A DNA stretch of 64,000 nucleotides from Benincasa hispida (Eukaryota > Streptophyta > Magnoliopsida > Cucurbitales > Cucurbitaceae), in NCBI RefSeq assembly GCF_009727055.1, contig NC_052357.1:86325231-86389230 (forward strand), written 5' to 3'. The notes below the pieces were generated by a model that did no database searches, was not told where the DNA came from, and was given only the letters and a program-made list of their open reading frames with translations. How positions within the stretch are numbered: position 1 is the stretch's first letter; each line of letters opens with the position of its first letter. Below are positions 59,916 to 64,000 of this stretch, piece by piece. The translations under genes and the position numbers were made by a program.

Positions 59916-62867
59916 TGTCACACCCTCTCCCGAGTCAATCTTTCCACCCGGAAGGAAGTGTGAGACCATCGATTTTAAGGATTTTTATTGTCTAGGATTT
60001 TATTTTTATACATATATTTCATTTTTAAACATAAAATATAACCGTGCTAATTTAGTTGTTTATACAATACATTAATGTTTATCCATTTATACATTTTACT
60101 GCTATCATACGTTTGAACTCTCCTGATACTGCTATCAGGACAGAATGATTTCCATAATCATTCCGATGAATGATCCTAATCCAATTTCAGCACCCTCTTC
60201 TTGTTACCTGGGGAGGGGAGGGGATTTAGAAAAACATTTGAAAATCATGAGCAAGAATGCTCAGTTAGTGGTAAGTTCAAACCACATACTATTCGCTTTC
60301 AAAATATTTATGGGAAAGTAATAGCACAACGTGAATAACCATCCAACTTATATAAATATAGATAATAAATGAAACAAGGTTGGCATGATCACATAATCCA
60401 TCAATACATAACAAATCCCATAAACTGATTTGAAGAAACAATTTCCAGTATCCCAAATATCCCATCGAATATGTACATGTCGACAATTCCTACTAGACAT
60501 ACTCGGGTACGTGGATAACCCCAGCTAGATATACTGACAATTTTAGTCCAACGTCCACGAAATATGCTAATAATATTTGGGTACAATTTCCAGTTTCCAA
60601 CCAAATCAAGACGACCAAACATCCAAATCCAGACTCACAGAGTAAACGGTCATTCAAACTAAAGAACAACAATTATAATCCAAGAAAACATATATTTTCA
60701 GATCATACCATATTTACCAAACCATACTTGTATGTATGTATGTATGTATATATATATATATATATATAAAATACCATATATGTATATAGATTCAACCAAT
60801 TATTTGAAAATAAACCACTCACCTTGCTTTGTTGGAACCTTACTCTTTTCAAGTTCCCTGGTTTCCTCTTGCTTCCTTTTTTACCCTAGTTTCCAAATTC
60901 ATTTGAAGCTTAGATTACTCATCATTCTAGACCTTATTTCGAGACACTTCCTTCTATAAATATATTTATAAATGTCTTAATTTACTTACCTTAAAATTTG
61001 AGCTTCAAATTTCAACTTAGGAAGGAGCTCAAGATTACTCTAGCTTGCTTAGTTGTCATCGATTCTGTGAACACCTCTCGGTTTCCTTTCGTTGAAACAG
61101 CCCTTCTCTTATATTTTCTTTGCAGCAGCCCTCACACATAAAACTACACTCAATCTATGAGATTTTGGCTCAAGAATCATCTAATTTTCACGAGTAGTTT
61201 GTGAGAACTCTTCGTTTGAAGTTGGTGTAACAACAAGACTTTATGTTGTGAGAACTTTCCCCAACGCCTGGGTTGATCTCAACGCCCAAACAACACTTTG
61301 AACACCTAGAAACCTTCATGGACGCATGGTTGGTCCATTCCAACGCATGCCATACCCCCGGAACCTTAATCCTCTCCAACACTCGCCCTTTTGGGTCCTC
61401 TTTAGGAGATTTTGAGTTGGGATAGGAAATTAGGCTCCCTTGAGGTATTTATAGGCCTTAGAAAACCATCCTCATCATCTCCTTCAGCGTCAAATGCATG
61501 ACACCTCCTACTTCATGAAAATTTTAAGGTCAGCACCATGCAAAGTCCAGCACTAAGATCTTTACACATTCTACTTACATGTTACTTGATGTGTCCTTTT
61601 CCAGCCATGTCCAACGCCTGGTGCTTGCATTAAGTGTCTTCCTCACACTTTTCATGCCTCAAGCTTGATTCTAAGTCGTCCACTTCTTAGTGAGACTCCC
61701 AAGGTTGCATTTGGTAAAGACACATCAACCCCATTTAACCCTACTCCAACGCATGGCCCTTGAATGTGTCCCAAAACTTCCAACTCTTTTATCATGCGTC
61801 CAAGGCAAAGTCCAATGCCTACCTACTTGGTGTTTGTGTGTCCAAGGCCCATCCTTTATGACTTAGACTTCCCTAAGTGCTCCCTAAAACACTCAACTTC
61901 CTCACCTAGGCGTCTAAATATATTATGTCTTCAAGGCATGTGTTTTCATTGTTTCTCTTAGGGTTCTTATTTTAGCTTCCCCTTCCATGGTTACTTCAAG
62001 CTCTAATATTTCTTTCCTTAGGTTTATATTGGCTTTTGTTTATCCCCCCATGCATCCAACATGCCCTCTAGGCATCCAACCTTCAAACTCTAGGGTTTTA
62101 CCTTCTGATTAGGTCATATGTTTTTCAATACTTAGCCAAATTTCGAGCTTTGACCTTTATGCATTCCCTACCTCATTACCATGTGTCCAACCCTTATCTT
62201 CTACTTGGTTTTGCCTAGATTAAAGTATGGTTATCCAACACTTAACCATTTCTTCCCCTTGGCGTTTTACCTATCTAGTGTTGCTAGAGTTTCCCTGACA
62301 TATGTCCAAATGAGCACATCTATCCTAGAGTTGCGTCCAAGGTTCCTACCATTTTCAGTTGTGCTTCTAACTCCGGGATGACTCATTTCATACTTAATAC
62401 TTAGTCTAATTTCCTCCTTCTTCCTTGTCCTAGGTGTTTACCTTGTTCCCTAACACTTAGCCAATTTGTTTTCTTCCATTTCCAAGCCAATTCTAAGTTC
62501 AAAGCAAAGTCTCGACACTTAGCCAAAATTCTTCTTTCCAACCTACTATACTTCCAACTCTTGAATTCTTTAACATTTAGCTAAACTTTCCTTCTCCAAC
62601 TTCTCCTTTATTCCTATGTCAACCACATGGTCTCCATACTTAGCCATTTTCTTGACTACTAAAGGTGACTATTTGATGCCACCTCTAAAGCATGGTTCTA
62701 ATACTTAGCCAAAATTTTTGCTTTCAAATTTTCCAACTTGGGTTCCCATCAAGTATTCTTAACTCCAAGGGATAGTTTAGGGACTTAGCCAAACTTTTTC
62801 CTTCCAAGGCTTTAATTATGAGTTCTTCTCTCAACCTAAGGAATACTGCGAAGGTCCGGGTGTTATA
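59916..62867 (-). mobile_element. Solo LTR with Del/Tekay-type ends (2,952 bp)
   Basis: On the minus strand it opens TATAACACCCGG (TG mutated to TA) and ends GGGTGTGACA. The two ends form the near-inverted pair TGTAACACCC/GGGTGTGACA that is common in Del/Tekay chromovirus LTRs. Flanks are CACCG (59,911-59,915) and CACCA (62,868-62,872), a TSD with one mismatch. There are no coding domains. A (TATG)n/(TA)n microsatellite lies at about 60,730-60,767 and a degenerate repeat array at 62,125-62,800. Confidence 0.65.
62125..62800. repeat. Degenerate ~60-bp tandem repeat with ACTTAGCCAAA core
   Basis: The phrase AATACTTAGCCAAA or a close variant recurs near 62,131, 62,240, 62,398, 62,453, 62,515, 62,573, 62,633, 62,700 and 62,775. 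The later ones are 55-75 bp apart and most are followed by pyrimidine-rich CTTTCC-like DNA. It lies inside the solo LTR at 59,916-62,867. Confidence 0.7.
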
Positions 62868-63380
62868 CACCATTCACCATACCTTTGCCTCCCTTTGCAG
62901 ACCCATGTCTGTGCCTCCCAGATCCATCCAATGTGCACAACCCCGATAACCACAGATCCTTTCCCCTTGCGCATCAATTTGCACACCACCCCTATTCGAC
63001 CAGATCCTCTTTCAACCACAGTCTTTAGATTCACATTTATCTTCTGATCTGCTGCTCCGTTCATGTCAAGTCGTCGCACGTGAAATTAGCCACAACGGAT
63101 TGGTCGCACGCAGCTTATCAACCCTAGATCCACTCCATGCTACCCAGATGAGGCTAAAAACACTCACACAGATGTCCAGATCCACGTCATTTTCTCCTCC
63201 TGAGATTCATACCATTCTGCCCTACTCCATGAAATAGTCACTTTTACGTTCTAAATGTCGTTTAATGTATAAAACTGACTATTTCGTTTATTGATGACCT
63301 AGGTAACTTAATCTTAATCCTAAGCTAACTATGAACTTCTTTTCACTCGGAATTATTTTTAGATCTGCATAGATGAGGGC
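62868..63380. other. Unassigned DNA, possible continuation of the copia leader
   Basis: C-rich sequence resembling the block at 59,580-59,915, which would be expected if the solo LTR split one copia leader. No intact protein was found. Confidence 0.35.
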
Positions 63381-63384
63381 AGCT

Positions 63385-64000
63385 CATTATCGCTGACCCA
63401 ATAAGCCTCTCATTTCAAGGGTAAGATCAAGTGGATAGTTGGGAACATAGGGTGCAAGATGGAATTCACTCCTACCCTTTATAGGGATAGTAGATAGGTC
63501 GTTCCCTTTAGTACTGAATCCAGGTCTTGAATAAGGGGCCCCACCCTCTCATTGGCCCGAAAGGGGTTCGGTTTATAGGTTGGACTTTAAACCAATTGTT
63601 CATTAGAGGATCAGTGGAACTTAAGGAGTAAGATGTAGTCTCAGGAGTAAAACGGTTTTTATGACCCAGCCAAGATTACGAACAACTTGTGAAGGATTAG
63701 CTTACTAATCATGGTTATATCAAATGGACACAAATATATCTATAGTGAGGGAAGTGCAACTACGGAACTATAGTGGAATGACCCGTTAGTTAACGAATGT
63801 TGATTAGTTCCATCTAAAAAGTTTAGCCAGCTAATCTCGGATCGTTGGAGCCCATAATTTATAGGTCCATTAGGTTCCCCTACTAGCTCATATGGAATAA
63901 ACTTAGAACAGAATGATAGAATAATTCGAATTGTTCGAATTAGGTGAAGAGAGAGAAACCAACAAGTATATGTGATATAGTGGTCGATTTTTCAATTTAG
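63385..64000 (+). mobile_element. Copia-like LTR fragment running off the window
   Basis: It shares the landmark order of the other copia-like LTRs: GGGAACATAGGGTGCAAGAT, TTGTTCATTAGAGGATCAG, TTACGAACAACTTGTGAAG, ATCTATAGTGAGGGAAGTG, GTTAACGAATG, and the cut-off GTCCATTAGGTTCCC. The 5' part of the LTR is missing. The 3' end lies beyond base 64,000. Confidence 0.65.

Noticed and set aside
59541..59969. A 142-aa minus-strand protein.
   Set aside because: It is antisense to a copia leader, crosses the primer-site-like sequence and runs into the solo LTR.

Overview
This is nuclear DNA of a flowering plant, most likely a cucurbit. The evidence is AT-rich intergenic DNA, GT-AG introns, plant-only gene families, large nested plant transposons, and a protochlorophyllide reductase that closely resembles the cucumber protein as I remember it. 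I found no prokaryotic or organellar gene layout. Species cannot be named from the sequence alone.

Bases 1-14,184 are a gene island with three intact-looking host genes. A light-dependent protochlorophyllide oxidoreductase (plus strand, five exons, 395 aa) converges on a LanC-like/GCR2-like gene (minus strand, six exons, 414 aa). A TSJT1/aluminium-induced-type gene with YGL and LRDR motifs follows (minus strand, four exons, 254 aa). All splice junctions were worked out by hand and stay in frame. A near-perfect 53-bp foldback lies between the first two genes.

Bases 14,185-48,041 can be read as one old Mutator-like element (MULE) swollen to about 34 kb by later insertions. It has roughly 80-bp terminal inverted repeats and a 9-bp target duplication with one mismatch. 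It carried a MuDR-type transposase on the plus strand and a DUF1985/Ulp1-protease-like gene on the minus strand; both are now dead. Inside it are: a solo LTR (15,468-17,600, TSD ATATG); a second solo LTR (17,904-34,268, TSD GTAAA) that was itself hit by a 10-kb Athila-like Ty3/gypsy element (18,741-28,750, TSD TTGTC) and by an inverted solo LTR of its own family (29,997-34,156), which in turn holds a gypsy solo LTR (31,777-33,732); a further LTR starting at 37,159 that is hit by a gag-pol-less gypsy derivative (38,056 to about 42,470); and a solo LTR (44,607-46,499, TSD CTTTT). Removing the first two solo-LTR blocks in silico, keeping one copy of each TSD, rejoins the transposase reading frame.

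Two places (26,542-26,578 and 41,800-41,837) contain back-to-back Tn5 mosaic ends. This is the Nextera mate-pair junction sequence, an assembly contaminant and not biology.

Bases 48,042-64,000 are gene-poor. They hold a probable hAT-type non-autonomous element (50,962-51,574), a degraded copia leader (from 59,550) split by a solo LTR with Del/Tekay-like ends (59,916-62,867), and a copia-type LTR fragment running off the window end.
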